A program made the position numbers and the translations under genes. A stretch of 64,000 nt of DNA from Trifolium pratense (lineage: Eukaryota; Streptophyta; Magnoliopsida; Fabales; Fabaceae), in NCBI RefSeq assembly GCF_020283565.1, contig NC_060059.1:11167501-11231500 (forward strand), given 5' to 3'. Position 1 is the stretch's first letter. Each line of letters starts with the position of its first letter. Below, piece after piece: positions 1 to 12,427 of this stretch. Below the pieces are notes generated by a model. It did not search any database. It was not told where the DNA came from and was given only the letters and a program-made list of their open reading frames with translations.

Positions 1-154
1 AAAATAAATACTAATATAAAACTTATCAAAAAAAAAAAAAAAAGAATTTGTGCAAGAAACATTGTGACTAGAGTAGCACTAGTAGAGAAAACATTGAAAA
101 GGGTAATCATCGTTGTTGTTTGTTGAAGCGGAGAGGTCAAGTAACTGCAAAATA

Positions 155-156
<2 letters not shown>

Positions 157-197
<41 letters not shown>
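157..197. repeat. (TC)n microsatellite
   Basis: About 20 uninterrupted TC units, 344 bases before the start codon of the kinase gene, in pyrimidine-rich sequence that probably belongs to its promoter or 5' leader. CT-rich leaders are common in plant genes; any regulatory role here is inference. Confidence 0.95.
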
Positions 198-200
<3 letters not shown>

Positions 201-540
201 CTTTTCACTTTTTCTCATATTTGCTCTGTTTTCCTCTGTTTCTCTCTGTTTCATCTTTGTATATTCAAATAACAATATAAAAGATTTTCATCATATTCAC
301 AAGTTTTCTTTTCATATTCATCTTCTTTTCTAAACTTTCTTTCGTTTATCCTATCCCTTAGGATTCTTTGATTCTTACACTTCCTAAACCTTTCATTTTC
401 TTCTCTAAAACCATTTCATGGATCACTTTTAATATATCATCTTGTTAATTTATATTTTCTTTACAAGAACAAAGAAAGAAGCTTTTTTTTTTTTTTTGTT
501 TCAAATCCATTAGGCTTTTCTTAAGCTATATACATAATTT

Positions 541-3095
541 ATGATGAAGGAAAAAGTAGATTCACCTATTACAGTTCTTGAGGATTATTTTAGAAGTTCA
601 GATTCAGAATCAAGTTCTTCCAAAGAACCTATTTTGGATACTGAGTCTCATGATGAAAATTCAAAACCTTTTTCAAGGTGGCATTCATTTTTTCAATTGT
701 TGAAAAACAGATCAAAGAAACAGGTACCTGCATTGAATCATCCTCTTAATGGAGAATTCTCAACAAGAATGAGTAGAAGCATGAGGGATAATATTCTTCC
801 AAGTTGTCTCACTCTCTCAAATGCAACTTCAACACCTTGTAGATCACCATGGAAAATCTTTTCTCATCATGATATACAAATTGCAACCAATCATTTTAGC
901 CAAGGTATGCATTACTAAACTTAGGCCTTGTTTGGATAAACAACTTAATTTGTAGCTTATAGCATAGACTAATTGTTTTCGTATAATTTGTTTTCATAAG
1001 CTATCCTGAAGAGCTTATGAACATGGCATAAATTGGTTTATAATCTCAAATAAGTCAATTCAGACATGCCCTTAGTAGTTATGTTAGTTTCCGGTGTTTA
1101 AAACTTCCTCGGTGTCCCTACCGAGTGGGGCACATGGTTTAGGGTTTAGCTTTGTTATTAAGGTAACATTTGAGTGTTGCTTGTTTTGAAATTTACTACA
1201 TTGAGTTTGGTGCAGAAAATTTGATAGGAAAAGGTGGTTATGCTGAAGTTTACAAAGGGTGTTTGGCGGATAATCGGTTAGTAGCAATCAAACGGTTAAC
1301 AAGAGGAACTGCTGATGAAATCATAGCAGATTTTTTATCAGAACTTGGTGTAATGGCTCATGTTAACCATCCTAATACTGCTAAGCTTGTTGGTTATGGA
1401 GTGGATGGAGGAATGTATCTAGTTCTTGAATTGTCCGAAAAAGGGAGTCTAGCTTCGGTGCTATATGGTAATGAATCTATTGGTTAATGACTTAAATAAG
1501 TTAGTTGAGTTGATATTGGATTATCTGCATTGACACAATCCAGTCGCATATCTCTCCGTTAGATGAAGATCAGAAAACTCATATTTTAGTGAAGTCACAA
1601 TATGAGTTGTAGGATCTTCATTCAACGGTTGAGATTCATTGATCGCGTGCGTGATGGAGTAATTTTTTTAATCAAATTTTGATTTGTGACATCAGGTTCC
1701 AAGGAGAAAGTACCATGGTGTATTAGGCACAAAATTGCATTAGGAACAGCAAAGGGTATATTATATCTTCATGAGGGTTGTCAAAAAAGGTTTATCCACA
1801 GAGATATAAAAGCTGCCAATATCTTGCTCACAGAAGATTTTGAGCCTCAGGTATCTAAGCTTTGGATTCTTTATATATAATGTTTGATTCTGTAATTATT
1901 TCCTTCTTAGCATTTTTGTGTTTACCTTATTATAGCCAAACAAATTTTGGAAGATTCTTCATCGTGTGTGATGAACGAAACCAACTTTATCGAAAACTAT
2001 AAAAGTTTTAATCATATAAGCCCGAATTTAGCATTAACCAATGATTGGTAAATGAACTCTAGTTAAAGTTGAAACACGTGTTCGACTACTAGCTTGAACA
2101 ATGACTAAGCTTTAATTTACCTTTCAGCCGAATTTTGTATTACCAGATCCCTTTCCTGAATCGAAACGTTCATATTTTTTTGGGCGCAGATTTGTGATTT
2201 CGGGCTAGCAAAATGGTTGCCAGAGAATTGGACTCATCACAATGTTTCAAAATTTGAAGGAACTTTCGGGTTTGTAACCTTCCAATTAATTATTTGTGGC
2301 TTCATATTACTATAATACTATTAATAATTAACTCATTAGGTTTCATTTATGACTTTCCACAGCTACCTTGCTCCTGAATACTTGCTTCATGGCATAGTAG
2401 ATGAGAAAACAGATGTATTTGCATTTGGTGTATTGCTATTAGAATTAGTCAGTGGGAGAAGAGCACTTGATTATTCACAACAAAGCCTTGTTTTATGGGT
2501 ATAGTTCATGAGCACTTGGCCTTAATTAACCTTAAGAGATTGTTGTTGTCTAGGCATTCATTTTTTTCACTCCTAATGATATTTTCAGGCAAAACCTTTG
2601 TTGAAAAAGAATGATATTATGGAGCTGATAGATCCGTCACTAGCTAGGGAATTCAACGTTAGGCAGGTGAATCTTATGCTCTTGACAGCTGCTTTATGCA
2701 TACAACAGTCCTCCATTCGCCGCCCTTCTATGAGACAGGTATGTAGATCCGCATATGCTCATCTCCTTATAATTGTTTGTATACGTATCATTTATTGTTG
2801 CTGCAAGTGCAGCAGCATGTAGATTCGTCAAATCTTATCTGGATTTGATTTGACTGTTCTACATGTCGCTGCACAATACAACGTCTCAGAAGATCCAGTA
2901 ACATTGGACTTATGTGTTTTTTTCATAACCATAAGATGTAATAACTCAAAAGCAAAAATGTTGTGTTTTGGTGTATAGGTTGTGCAGCTTCTGAATGGAA
3001 ACCTTAGTTCCTTCAAGGCCATGAAGAAAACTCGATTGCCAGTCTTCCGAAGAGTCTTTCGGGAAGAGCTCCTTGATGATGATGATTCTAATTAG
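541..3095 (+). CDS. RBK1/RBK2-like receptor-like cytoplasmic Ser/Thr kinase (RLCK class VI)
   Basis: Seven exons join in frame to 417 aa: 541-904, 1216-1467, 1696-1850, 2190-2269, 2363-2498, 2589-2738, 2979-3095. All introns are GT-AG. The protein has no signal peptide or membrane segment. A Ser-rich N-terminus (1-105) leads into [14 protein letters not shown] and a full kinase domain: glycine loop [10 protein letters not shown] (125-134), Lys147 in VAIKRL, Glu164, [11 protein letters not shown] (240-250), DFG (260-262) and GTFGYLAPEY (281-290). The phrases [15 protein letters not shown] and EGTFGYLAPEY are typical of the RBK group, whose Arabidopsis members bind ROP GTPases; that partner is family knowledge, not visible here. 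All catalytic residues are present, so an active cytosolic kinase is expected. A second Met follows the first directly; either could start translation. Choosing RBK1 over RBK2 is not possible by eye. Confidence 0.93.
923..1075. mobile_element. hAT-type MITE-like insertion in kinase intron 1
   Basis: Begins GGCCTTGTTTGGATAAAC and ends with AATTCAGACATGCCCTTAG, imperfect inverted ends of the kind seen on the longer element at 13013-13786. It makes up about half of the 311-bp first intron. No clear target duplication was found. Confidence 0.5.
1551..1634. repeat. Foldback (hairpin) sequence in kinase intron 2
   Basis: The arm at 1551-1585 (CCGTTAGATGAAGATC, then ACTCATATT) pairs with the arm at 1598-1634 (AATATGAGT, then GATCTTCATTCAACGG). 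The two arms, about 35 bp each, make a near-perfect hairpin that fits a small foldback MITE. Spliced out with intron 1468-1695. Confidence 0.6.
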
Positions 3096-4011
3096 TAGAT
3101 GGAACAGAAATCATATGATTATCAAACACAAAATTTTGAACTTTGGAATGCACAAAGAAGCATGCTATGTACAAAGTAGTTTTTTTTCCCACTTTTATAT
3201 TTTTTTTTCCATATGGTAATAGGGAATCAAATACTTAGTTATGTAAAAACAAAGAAATATTGTAATACCAGAGAGTCTTAACTCACTTGGTACCTCTCTT
3301 CATCTTTAAGATTTTTATTGAGTGGTGCTATATATACCGACCGAATTCATCTCGAAAACTTCCCGAAACATAATTCAACCAATTAAATATTGGACAGGCC
3401 AGAAAACATGGGGGTGTGGTGTATATAATTGTTACCATGTTTAAATAAATATGCCTTCGGGAATAAGTCGGGATAAAAGTTTCGGGACATTAAGCATTTC
3501 CCTTTTATTTTATTTTATACAACTTCATCTTTAAGATTAGGAGCTACTGTTCTTTTTAGTAACTATACTACATATACATTTCTGTTAATATAATATCATT
3601 CACCGAAAAAAATACTATTATAAAATTATTTGTCATTATTTATCACTTCATAATATTATTTCTGATTGCATATATAAAATATCCAAAATGTTGTAGAAAG
3701 TCTTTCTTCTTAAAAAATAAAAATATGTTATAAATTCAAAACATACTATTACTATGACATGGTTGGTTGACAAGTTGTCAGAAAAAAATGACATGGTTGA
3801 CAAATAGTATAGTACTATGCTTTTTGGATTTATACATGCAAGGGATACATACAAAAATGACATTTATACCAAAAACAAAGAGACAAAAATGACAAATATA
3901 AATTAAGTGTCATTGTATTTTTTTAAATTCCTTTAAGAAAATATGTTTTAAGAGAATAAATGGTTTGTTTTAAAAAAAATTATGGTGCGTTTGATCTGCT
4001 AAAAAAAATTT

Positions 4012-4273
4012 AGGGTGCGTTTGATTTGAAACTGGTTATGAGAGTGGACAAATTAGGCAGCAAGGGACATGACAAAAACAAGATTTTTTGTCCCTCACTA
4101 AACCACAGGATAACTTTTTGTCCACAGTACAACTATAAAACATACGAAAATACTCATTTTATTTTCGAATATAAAAATATTATCGCCCTATATCTCTCCG
4201 GTACAGTTTTGACCTGTCATGTATTATCTTGTTCAGTTCAATTCTTGCTGTTTTACGAATCAAACGCACCCTT
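4012..4273. mobile_element. MITE, GGGTGCGTTTGAT family, copy 1
   Basis: Starts AGGGTGCGTTTGATTTGAAA and ends ATCAAACGCACCCT, an inverted terminal repeat of about 13 bp. Internally it shares words such as TGGACAAA, GACAAAAAC and TTTTTGTCC with copies 2 and 3. A stray extra terminus (GGTGCGTTTGATCTGCT, 3983-4000) just upstream suggests insertion into or beside an older copy. Confidence 0.7.
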
Positions 4274-4603
4274 AGGGTGAGTTTGATATGCTAAAAAATA
4301 AGGGACTTGACAGGACAACTTTTGGTGTACTGTGTTTGATTTTAAAACTGATTCTGGTACTGGACAAACTAGGGGCCAGGGGATAGGACAAAAACTGGAA
4401 TTTTTGTCCACCACGGAACCAAGGTATAACTTTTTATCCTCCGCACAAGTTGTCTAAAATACTAAAATAATCTTTTGTCTACGAAACATCGTACAACACA
4501 AGGTTTGTTCAATACCTTAAACGTTTGTCCTGTGATGTTCTGTCTTATATTGTCCTGTATTGTTCCATCCAATACTTATATTTTGCGGATCAAACGGACC
4601 CTT
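4274..4603. mobile_element. MITE, GGGTGCGTTTGAT family, copy 2
   Basis: Directly abuts copy 1. It starts AGGGTGAGTTTGATATGC and ends ATCAAACGGACCCTT. The interior (GGACAAACTAGGGGCC, ACAAGGTTTGTTCAATACC) matches copy 3 at 45066-45378 in reverse orientation, so the two are members of one family about 41 kb apart. Confidence 0.75.
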
Positions 4604-4821
4604 GGATTATTTGAGAGGTGTTTTATTAATGATATCTTAAAATACAATGAAAATAGTTAAATGAAAATACTAACTAATGCTTTTATGACATTATTCGTTA
4701 AATTTATTTATGTTAAAACCACACATATGATAATATGTTAACTTGTATTTGAAATTGGAGGGAGTATATGTTTTAGAATGCGAATAAATAATTATGTGTT
4801 TAGTTTCTAATATGTTTTTGC

Positions 4822-4970
4822 AGTCATCCGGTCATAAATATCAGCAAAAATGCACTTTTTAGATTCATTGAATAACATATGTATCTAGACTATAATACAC
4901 GTCAAATACATCTATTATTCAATAAATCTAAAAAGTACATTTTTGCTTATATTTATAACCGGAGGGAGTA
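4822..4970. mobile_element. Stowaway-type MITE
   Basis: Long hairpin: CCGGTCATAAATATCAGC at the left pairs with CTTATATTTATAACCGG at the right, and pairing continues through a TTTTTAGATT...TTGAATA segment. The right end GGAGGGAGTA is the classic Stowaway terminus with a TA target; the left CTCCCTCC end has decayed. A second orphan GGAGGGAGTA at 4760 marks another broken copy. Confidence 0.75.
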
Positions 4971-6025
4971 TTAATCTCGCATACAAATACACATAGAACA
5001 TTACAACCACCCTACCTAACAAGTAATATTTTTCACAATCTCGAGATAAAAAATTAGTATATTTTCATAATTAAATTTACTTGTTCAATTTTATAGTTTA
5101 ATATTTCAATCCTTATATTCATGTATAACAAACACTGTTGAATTAAGAAATGAATGCCCATGATAAAATTAGAAAATATCTTCATGAGCATAATTCAGTT
5201 AATAAAATATTATAATATGTGGAGGTCAGAATTCGAACATAATTTTTTTTACTTATCTTAAATGATAAAAATCTGACCATAAACTACTTAAAAAAAAATT
5301 AAGAATAATAAATATTTTTAATATATACCTCAAGATTGGTTATAAAAATAAAACAAAATATTGATCTCAATATTAAGAAAATAAGGGATGAAATCAAAAG
5401 GAAGCTAAAAAAATATACAAATTCTTATCCAAACCAAAACAAAGAAGTAGTTTTTGTCAAAAAAGTATGAAAAATAAACATCAAAGAACCCCCTTATTTA
5501 TGTTTTAAATTTATTCTTCTAAATTTCTTGGTAAAAAACCCTTCTAGAATGAGTTTATGTTTAGAGTGCATTGCAAGCCTGTAACCAAAAGAGTACATCG
5601 CAAGCCCAATCCTATCCAAAATCCATATATTTACCTATTTGAGAAAAAGAGAAAAAGAAGCAAAATCAGTTAGACCAAAAATAACAACAACACCGGAAAA
5701 ACAGAAAAAAGACGTTAGTACATATTAGAAACAAGATAAAATAAATAAATATATTTAAAAAATGAAAATAAAAAAGAAAATTGAAAGAAAGAAAAAAATA
5801 GAGAAAGAAGAGAAGAAAAAGAAAAGAAGAAAAACTATAGAGTCAGAACATAACGACTGACATCAACGATGAACACGATAAAGAAGCCGAAGTCTTAGCA
5901 ACTCACTCAAACTATGATTCTTCCGTAACGTCGTCGTTTCAATTCCCAATAATAATAATAATTCAAACCTTCTTCTTCAATGGTTTATTAATATTAACAA
6001 TAACTTCAACAACGAAACGATCATC

Positions 6026-9000
6026 ATGAAGAAAGGTAAAGGTAAAAACAACGGTTTATTACCGAGTTCGTTAAGAATCATCTCTTCTTGTCTTAAAACT
6101 GTTTCCACCAATGCTTGCACCGTCGCTTCCACCGTCCGTTCCGCCGGCGCCTCCGTCGCTTCTTCCATTACCTCTTCTACTTCCGATGATCACAAAGATC
6201 AGGTGTCAAACATTCTTCAACTTCATTTAATTACTACTTCATTATTTAATTACTTGCTTATTGTGGTTACTTACTTCATTAATTACTATTATTTATTAAT
6301 GATTAATTGATTAGGTTACTTGGGCTGGTTTTGATAAACTAGAGCTTGATCAGAGAATTTGTAAGCGTGTTCTGTTACTTGGTTATTTGAATGGATTTCA
6401 AGTACTTGATGTTGAAGATGCATCTGGATTTAGTGAGCTGGTTTCGAGGCGCGACGGACCGGTTTCTTTTTTACAGATGCAGCCTTTTCCTGTAGGTGTA
6501 GATTCTGATGGTAAGGAGGGGTTTAGAAAATCGCATCCTATGCTGTTGGTTGTTGCTGGGGCTGGGGATAGGGATAGAGATGATGGTTGTGTTGGACAAA
6601 ATGGTAGTAATTTAGGTAATAAGGTGGAGACTCAATCTGGGAATGGTGTTAATTCTGCTACGGCTGTTCGGTTTTATTCGTTCAAGTCTCATTCTTATGT
6701 TCATGTTTTGAGGTTTCGATCTGTCGTGTGTATGATTAGGTGTTGTTCCAAGGTTGTAGCTGTTGGTCTTGCCACACAAGTATGCTAATAGTTCTTCCTA
6801 ACTCTATTTAGGTTTTGAATTAGATCATTTTTGTCGGATAATGTTTGTTATCTATACTGTGATTGATTTAATTTCTTGCTAATTCTTATTGGCAGATATA
6901 CTGCTTTGATGCATTGACTCTTGAGAATAAGTTCAGTGTTCTCACCTATCCAGTTCCTCAGTTAGCGGGACAAGGAACAATAGGTGTAAATGTGGGTTAT
7001 GGTCCAATGGCTGTAGGTCCTAGGTGGCTAGCATATGCTTCCAACAACCCACTGCCCTCAAAAGTTGGATGCATAAGCCCACAAAATCTGAGTCCTTCTC
7101 CAGGAGTTAGTCCGTCAACATCTCCAAGCGGCAGTACTTTGGTGGCTCGTTATGCAATGGAGTCCAGTAAACATTTGGCTGCTGGTATATACAAATACTG
7201 TCAAGAGTTTCTTCCTGATGGTTCTAGTGCTCCAGTACCATCGCATTCCGGATTGAAAGCTAGTAGGGTTACGGGAAATGATATGGACAATGCTGGAATG
7301 GTTGGTATTATATCATCATGGCTCAGCTGGTTTATAGGTTCAATAAGTAGAATAATCATTTCTGACTTGTTCTTGGTTCATGTGGTTGGTTTCAGGTAAT
7401 CATTAAGGATTTTGTTTCCAGAGCCATCATCTCACAATTTAAAGCTCACTCTAGTCCTATATCTGCTCTATGTTTTGATCCTAGTGGGACACTTCTGGTC
7501 ACTGCATCAGTCTATGGAAATAATATTAATATCTTCCGGATAATGCCATCTTCTGCACGCAAGGGTTCAGGGGTTTCAAGCTGTGACTGGAGCGCAACTC
7601 AGGCGCATCTTTATAGACTTCATCGTGGAATAACACCAGCTGTTAGTATATCTTAGTTGCAATATTGGTTTGTTTGTGGATAAATTACACTCCCCTTGAC
7701 AGAATATGGAATTTACTCTTTCCACTCTGCTTAATTTAAAATCTATACTCTTATTATTTTAAAATAAACAAACCTTTTGATGATAGTTTACGACTTTCAA
7801 TTAGTATTTTTGAACAATTTGTTATTGATAGTAGAGGTTTAAACTATATGTTAATGATGTTAAGATTACTAATAGAAAAAAAGATATCCATAAAAAAAAA
7901 TTATATTAGGTGAGTGTGAATTTCTTTTATTTGATTTCTTTTGAAGTTTGTGAATCGTGATCCCATTTGTTGCCTGCATTGATGATTTTCATCATCTTGT
8001 TTTCTTATTTGGCAGATGATCCAGGACATTTGTTTTAGTCATTTTAGCCAGTGGGTTGCAATTGTCTCTTCAAAGGGGACTTGCCATCTTTTTGTTTTGT
8101 CACCTTTTGGAGGCGATACTGGTTTCCAAATTATCAGTTCCAAGGGGGAAGAGCCCGCCTTACTTCCTGTTTTGTCTCGGCCTTGGTGGTCTACTTCATC
8201 TTCCATTTCTCACCAGCAATCTTTGCCTCCCCCAGCACCTGTTGTCCTTTCTGTTGTTAGCCGAATAAAGTATAGCAGTTTTGGATGGCTTAATACCATT
8301 CAAAATTCTACTGCAAATGTGTCAGGAAAAGTTTTTGTTCCATCTGGTGCTATTGCTGCGATATTTCATAATTCCATGTCTCACTCGCAGCCTCTTGCTA
8401 AGTCAAAAATGAAATCCTTAGAGCACTTGTTGGTATATACACCATCGGGGCATATAGTTCAACACAAGCTTTTTCCATCTGTTGGTCCAGAACCAAATGA
8501 AAGTGGTCCGGGAACCCAGTCAGCTTCAGCCCTGCATATGCAGGAGGATGAGTTCAGAGTGAAAGTTGAACCTATTCAATGGTGGGATGTATGCAGAAGG
8601 TTAGAATGGCCAGAAAAAGGGGATCCTTGCAGCAATACCTTTGACAGACAAGATGGTACTGGTAGAGTTCAAGAGAGAATGTATTCTGCTGATGGCTATG
8701 GATTTAATTTTTTAAATATAAGTGATGGTGTTGGGGAACAGACAGTAAAACCCGCTACAGGGAAGCCCCATGAGAGATCTCACTGGTATATATCTAATGC
8801 GGAGGTTCAAGTAAATTTTGGAAGGATTCCAATATGGGAAAATTCTAAGGTATTTATGTGTGCAAAGTTTTGATTTTCGTATACAGCTCTTGGCATTGAT
8901 TGACACTTGCTAACTATATTGGTTCTTCAGATTTGCTTCTACTCAATGAATTCTGGGAGAACTGTTTTTGATGCTGGTGGTGAGTCTGAAATTGAAAAGA

Positions 9001-10648
9001 TCTCTGCCCATGAAGTTGAAATAAGACGCAAGGAGTTGTTGCCCGTCTTTGACCATTTTCAGAGCATCAGACCAAGCTGGAATGAGAGGTGGTAACTTTT
9101 TCTTTTTACTTTTTAGTAGATCGCCCATCTTGGCTTGTCAATCCTGCAGCGCTATTTTGATCAAGACAACATTTATTTAGATTATTAAAATTCATTGGCT
9201 GTGATTGGGTGGAAATTTTATCATAAGGGAGAATTCCTACTAGGGTGGAAACAATATGCTGTCATATGATGCTCATGTAGCCTATGTTTTGTGGGATTTT
9301 AAATTATTGGTTTCAACTGCAACGTTGGTATAGCATATTCACCCCAACTGGCTTACTGTATCATGTCGTAGGAGATCAAGTTTTTGTATTCCTCGGCTTA
9401 AATCATGCTCTCTGTGTTCACCTTCGAAGCAGAGAAACCATCTTTTCTTATCTATTTTTCTGTAGTGTTACTTTCAAATATTGAACAAATCAAAAAAAAG
9501 ATTCTGACCAAGAAATACATCAGTATTATCAAATGTTGCGATTGATTCCATATGGTCGTTATCTGCATTCATCCATATTTTAGCATTTTCTGCTTGCATG
9601 CAGTTATAAATTAAAGGCAGGGAACTATTACCTCAACAAGTTAGGTATAATGTCTAACAATATGCATAGCTTATCATTAGTGACATTTGTTGTGGTCTTT
9701 GGTTTATCTGTGATCGTCGATAGTCCTTTATTTCACCATACGCTTACTTGGCTTTTTGATGCAGAAACCTTCCAGAAGGAAAATATGTGGGCCTCACATC
9801 TCCTGTTCTGCATGGGACTGAAGACAAGCAAACTGCTGACATGACCGTTATTTGTCACTCAAAACCAGCATCACTGAGCTCCACTGAAAGCTCTGATGGA
9901 GGTAAGAAACTGTTATTGTAACTTTCAAGGAGAAAATACAAATGTAATCTTTTCAAAACCATCAGAGTTATACAAGAATGTGGATGTATATTTCCTTTCT
10001 GTATAAGTATAAGCAGTTTCTTCTGTTTATATCACCAACATCCATTTTTTTTTTTTTTTTTTTGTTGATTTTGAGGATGGACTAATCCCCAATTTCGATT
10101 GGTTTTTTAATATTTTATTCGAATCTCCTGTGATAATCTACCCATATATTGGATGTTTGTAATTTATTTCAGGTTCATCAAGAAGGATTGAAAATTTGCT
10201 TGACCTGGATCACGTTTCTTCTTGCCAAATACTTGGTGAGATCTACCTGGAAAGAAGGGAGACAATCAATGTTGAGCCTTCTCAGCAAAACAAGATTGTG
10301 CTAGAAAATTTGTCTCCATCTGGAAGCTTGAAGCATGTGGATTCTTCATATGACCATTGTCTAAGTGGCAGTCCATTACCACAAGGGAGAAAGATAAACT
10401 CTAACGGAAGGGATAGTGTAGAAGGTGTTGGGATCAATTTTTCGGAAGTGGCCTCCGTAATGCAAAATGTTGGGCATTCTTTTCCAGATGGCCACTGCAA
10501 AACACTTGTGCGTGATGGAAGTAATGTGTTAACTGAAGAAGTAACTGATGATGTTGACAGCAGCAGCAGCAGCCACCATGAAAGAGAACAACCAGAAGAT
10601 GAGCAGAATGATGAAATATTTGGTGGCCTTTTTGCCTTTTCGGAGTAA
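6026..10648 (+). CDS. ATG18: Autophagy-related protein 18g/h-like (WD40 propeller plus BCAS3 domain)
   Basis: Eight exons join in frame to 965 aa: 6026-6202, 6315-6779, 6896-7300, 7396-7641, 8016-8849, 8931-9088, 9765-9901, 10173-10648. A short basic N-terminus precedes the propeller: LLLGYLNGFQVLDVED, YVHVLRFRSVVCMIRC, QIYCFDALTLENKFSV, GPMAVGPRWLAYASN and ISALCFDPSGTLLVTASVYG are hallmarks of plant ATG18g/h. The YRLHRG at about 423-428 sits where PROPPINs have the PI3P-binding FRRG; family members of this type commonly vary there, so lipid binding may be altered. The BCAS3-type domain (about 560-760) includes EFRVKVEPIQWWDVCRRLEW. The Ser/Asp-rich tail ends in EIFGGLFAFSE. Role by family: phosphoinositide-binding autophagy factor. 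The last exon lacks 15 codons that the neighbouring pseudogene copy retains. Whether the paralogue group is g or h is undecided. Confidence 0.94.
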
Positions 10649-11206
10649 GGTAAAAATAAATAACCTATATAAGCCTATAGTTGCAGCTGCATCATTTTTC
10701 TTTTGGGGGTGTTATTGTTTCATATTTATCATCAATTTATCAACTTAGAACAATGAACTTCTGAATTTTATTCTTTAGGTTGATTACCACAGATAAAGTG
10801 GATGTCTCGGAATCAAAAGAATCATCTCATTTTCTATTACCCTGAAGTCTCAGTAAGAAAATGCAAAAAGCAATGTACATGTTTGTGAATAAGAAATTGC
10901 ACTGAGCAACACAATTATGCTGATCTTTTGCTCAATTGTCCCTCCCAGTCTGTCCCTCACCCCCCTGTACATTGCTGTATATGCGCATCCAAATATTCTT
11001 TGATGGCTTTGTCAACGATGGGAGCTATTAGTATATGTGTGGGTTTGCAGTGAGTCCTACTGTCTTAAGCTTAACTTTTATCAAGCTTGCATGTAAATAT
11101 GAATGAGCATGGATTTTGTGTAATGTATATATTTTTTATTAATTCTGGAATTCGTCCATGAGAATAAAGGAACAATTTCTTTCCTCAAAAGGAAGGCCAA
11201 TTCTAA

Positions 11207-11357
11207 CCTAGGCACAAATACAAATAAAAAAGGTTTAGGCACACACTCGAAAGAATAAAAGAAAAATAAAATAAATAATGTATACTTTTTAAATTAGTAT
11301 ATTATATTTATTTTGATGAGTGTGTGCCTAAATTGTTTTTGTTTAGGCTTGTGCCCA
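11207..11357. mobile_element. Foldback MITE with AGGCACA ends
   Basis: Inner arms TTTAGGCACACACTC (11234-11248) and GAGTGTGTGCCTAAA (11318-11332) are perfect inverted repeats, bracketed by outer AGGCACAAA and TTTAGGCTTGTGCC. The homologous flank of the pseudogene (about 20735-20750) runs straight through without it, so it is an insertion. A relative with the same arms lies at 52608-52724. Confidence 0.75.
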
Positions 11358-11976
11358 AGTAAGTGTAGCTCACGAAGGAAAATGTTGAAATGAAGGTATT
11401 AAAATGTCTTGTAACGGTGCTTCTTTTCTTCATTGTTGAAGGGATCCGAATTTTGAACTCCATATTTTCCACTTCTCCACACTTATAATGTGAGTCTAGT
11501 CGTTCAACTATTAAACCAAAAACAAAATGTAGCATATTAATTTATTTTTTTGACTAAATATTAATTATTTTATTTATTTATAAATGGTAATAACTGAAAA
11601 TTATAATACTACATATTATATGGTGAATATTGAATAAGTTGAGTGTCGGATTCGAACATCAGTTCCTACGTATAAAATACGATTTTACTATTAATTGAAC
11701 TAGGTTGACTGGAATATTGTTTTATTGGGCTAGGTTCAGTGATATACTAATTTCGTAGTGAAATGATTAAAATATTCAATTTATTTTGAATTTCATTTTA
11801 TTCTACTTTGTTTTTTCTTTATTTTGAATGTGGTTTTGTAATAGAATTTGATATTTTTTATTATATAAAAATATACTAAAAATATCTAATAGAGACTTAA
11901 TTCATCCCTCGTCCACTGACGAAGGGACCGATCAATCTTGACGCTATGTTTGTTTTTGGTACTAGTAGTTAATATT

Positions 11977-12427
11977 TGATATAACCTGTTGATCAGAATA
12001 AAGATGGCTGGTCCGTTGAACAATTCATCCACCGGAGGAGGGGTTTGTACCTGCAGGTGCTCCGATACGTAAGTCAGCAAAGAGTACAAGAGATACTAGA
12101 GAGTGAAGAGAGAGAGTAAAGAAATAGAATACCTGGCTCTCCTGTATAAGAGAGCTTATATAGTTGCCCCCGACGCTCGGCCAAAGGTTGATCTAATGAG
12201 CTGGAATGAACCGACCCAATAGACTCAACTGCCAAGATAGTCTCTGTATCGTAGGGGAGGCGGTTATTCGCCCTATCTTGGTTGAAGTCGTTCCACTATA
12301 AGTGGGTAATGGATAAGCTCCCTGGACGAAGTCGGGCTGACGTGTCGGGGAGACCTCCCCTTATTGGGTTGTGCCTCAAATTCCGGGCAGGAGAGTAATT
12401 GGGCCAACTCTTGGCCAGTCCAGAACA
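11977..12427 (-). mobile_element. Solo LTR of an LTR retrotransposon
   Basis: A 451-bp GC-richer block read on the minus strand as TGTTCTGGACTGGCC...GGTTATATCA, with TG...CA ends and a 5-bp target duplication ATATT (11972-11976 and 12428-12432). On the minus strand it has a TATA box (CTATATAAGC near 12155) followed by CT-rich leader sequence, as expected of a promoter-bearing LTR. No internal coding region is attached, so it is probably a recombination product. Confidence 0.8.

Larger units (their letters stand above)
3096..6025. other. Intergenic stretch between kinase and ATG18 genes
   Basis: No gene seen. It holds the kinase 3' end, AT-rich filler, two adjacent MITEs (4012-4603), a Stowaway-type MITE (4822-4970), and from about 5640 a purine-rich stretch that grades into the ATG18 leader. 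The direct repeat ATGACATGGTTG at 3754-3765 and 3788-3799 flanks a 22-nt insert ending in an A tract (see findings). Confidence 0.7.

Noticed and set aside
3330..3510. Possible foldback element with TTCCCGAAAC and GTTTCGGGAC words
   Set aside because: Inverted words exist, but no consistent pair of ends or target duplication could be found.
4026..4660. Short frames of 61-84 codons
   Set aside because: They fall entirely within two MITEs and start or end in their inverted termini.
11640..11715. tRNA-like sequence with GTTCGAATCC on the minus strand (also at about 20960-21040)
   Set aside because: No acceptor stem or anticodon arm could be built. It is a shared old repeat, probably SINE-like, with no clear ends.
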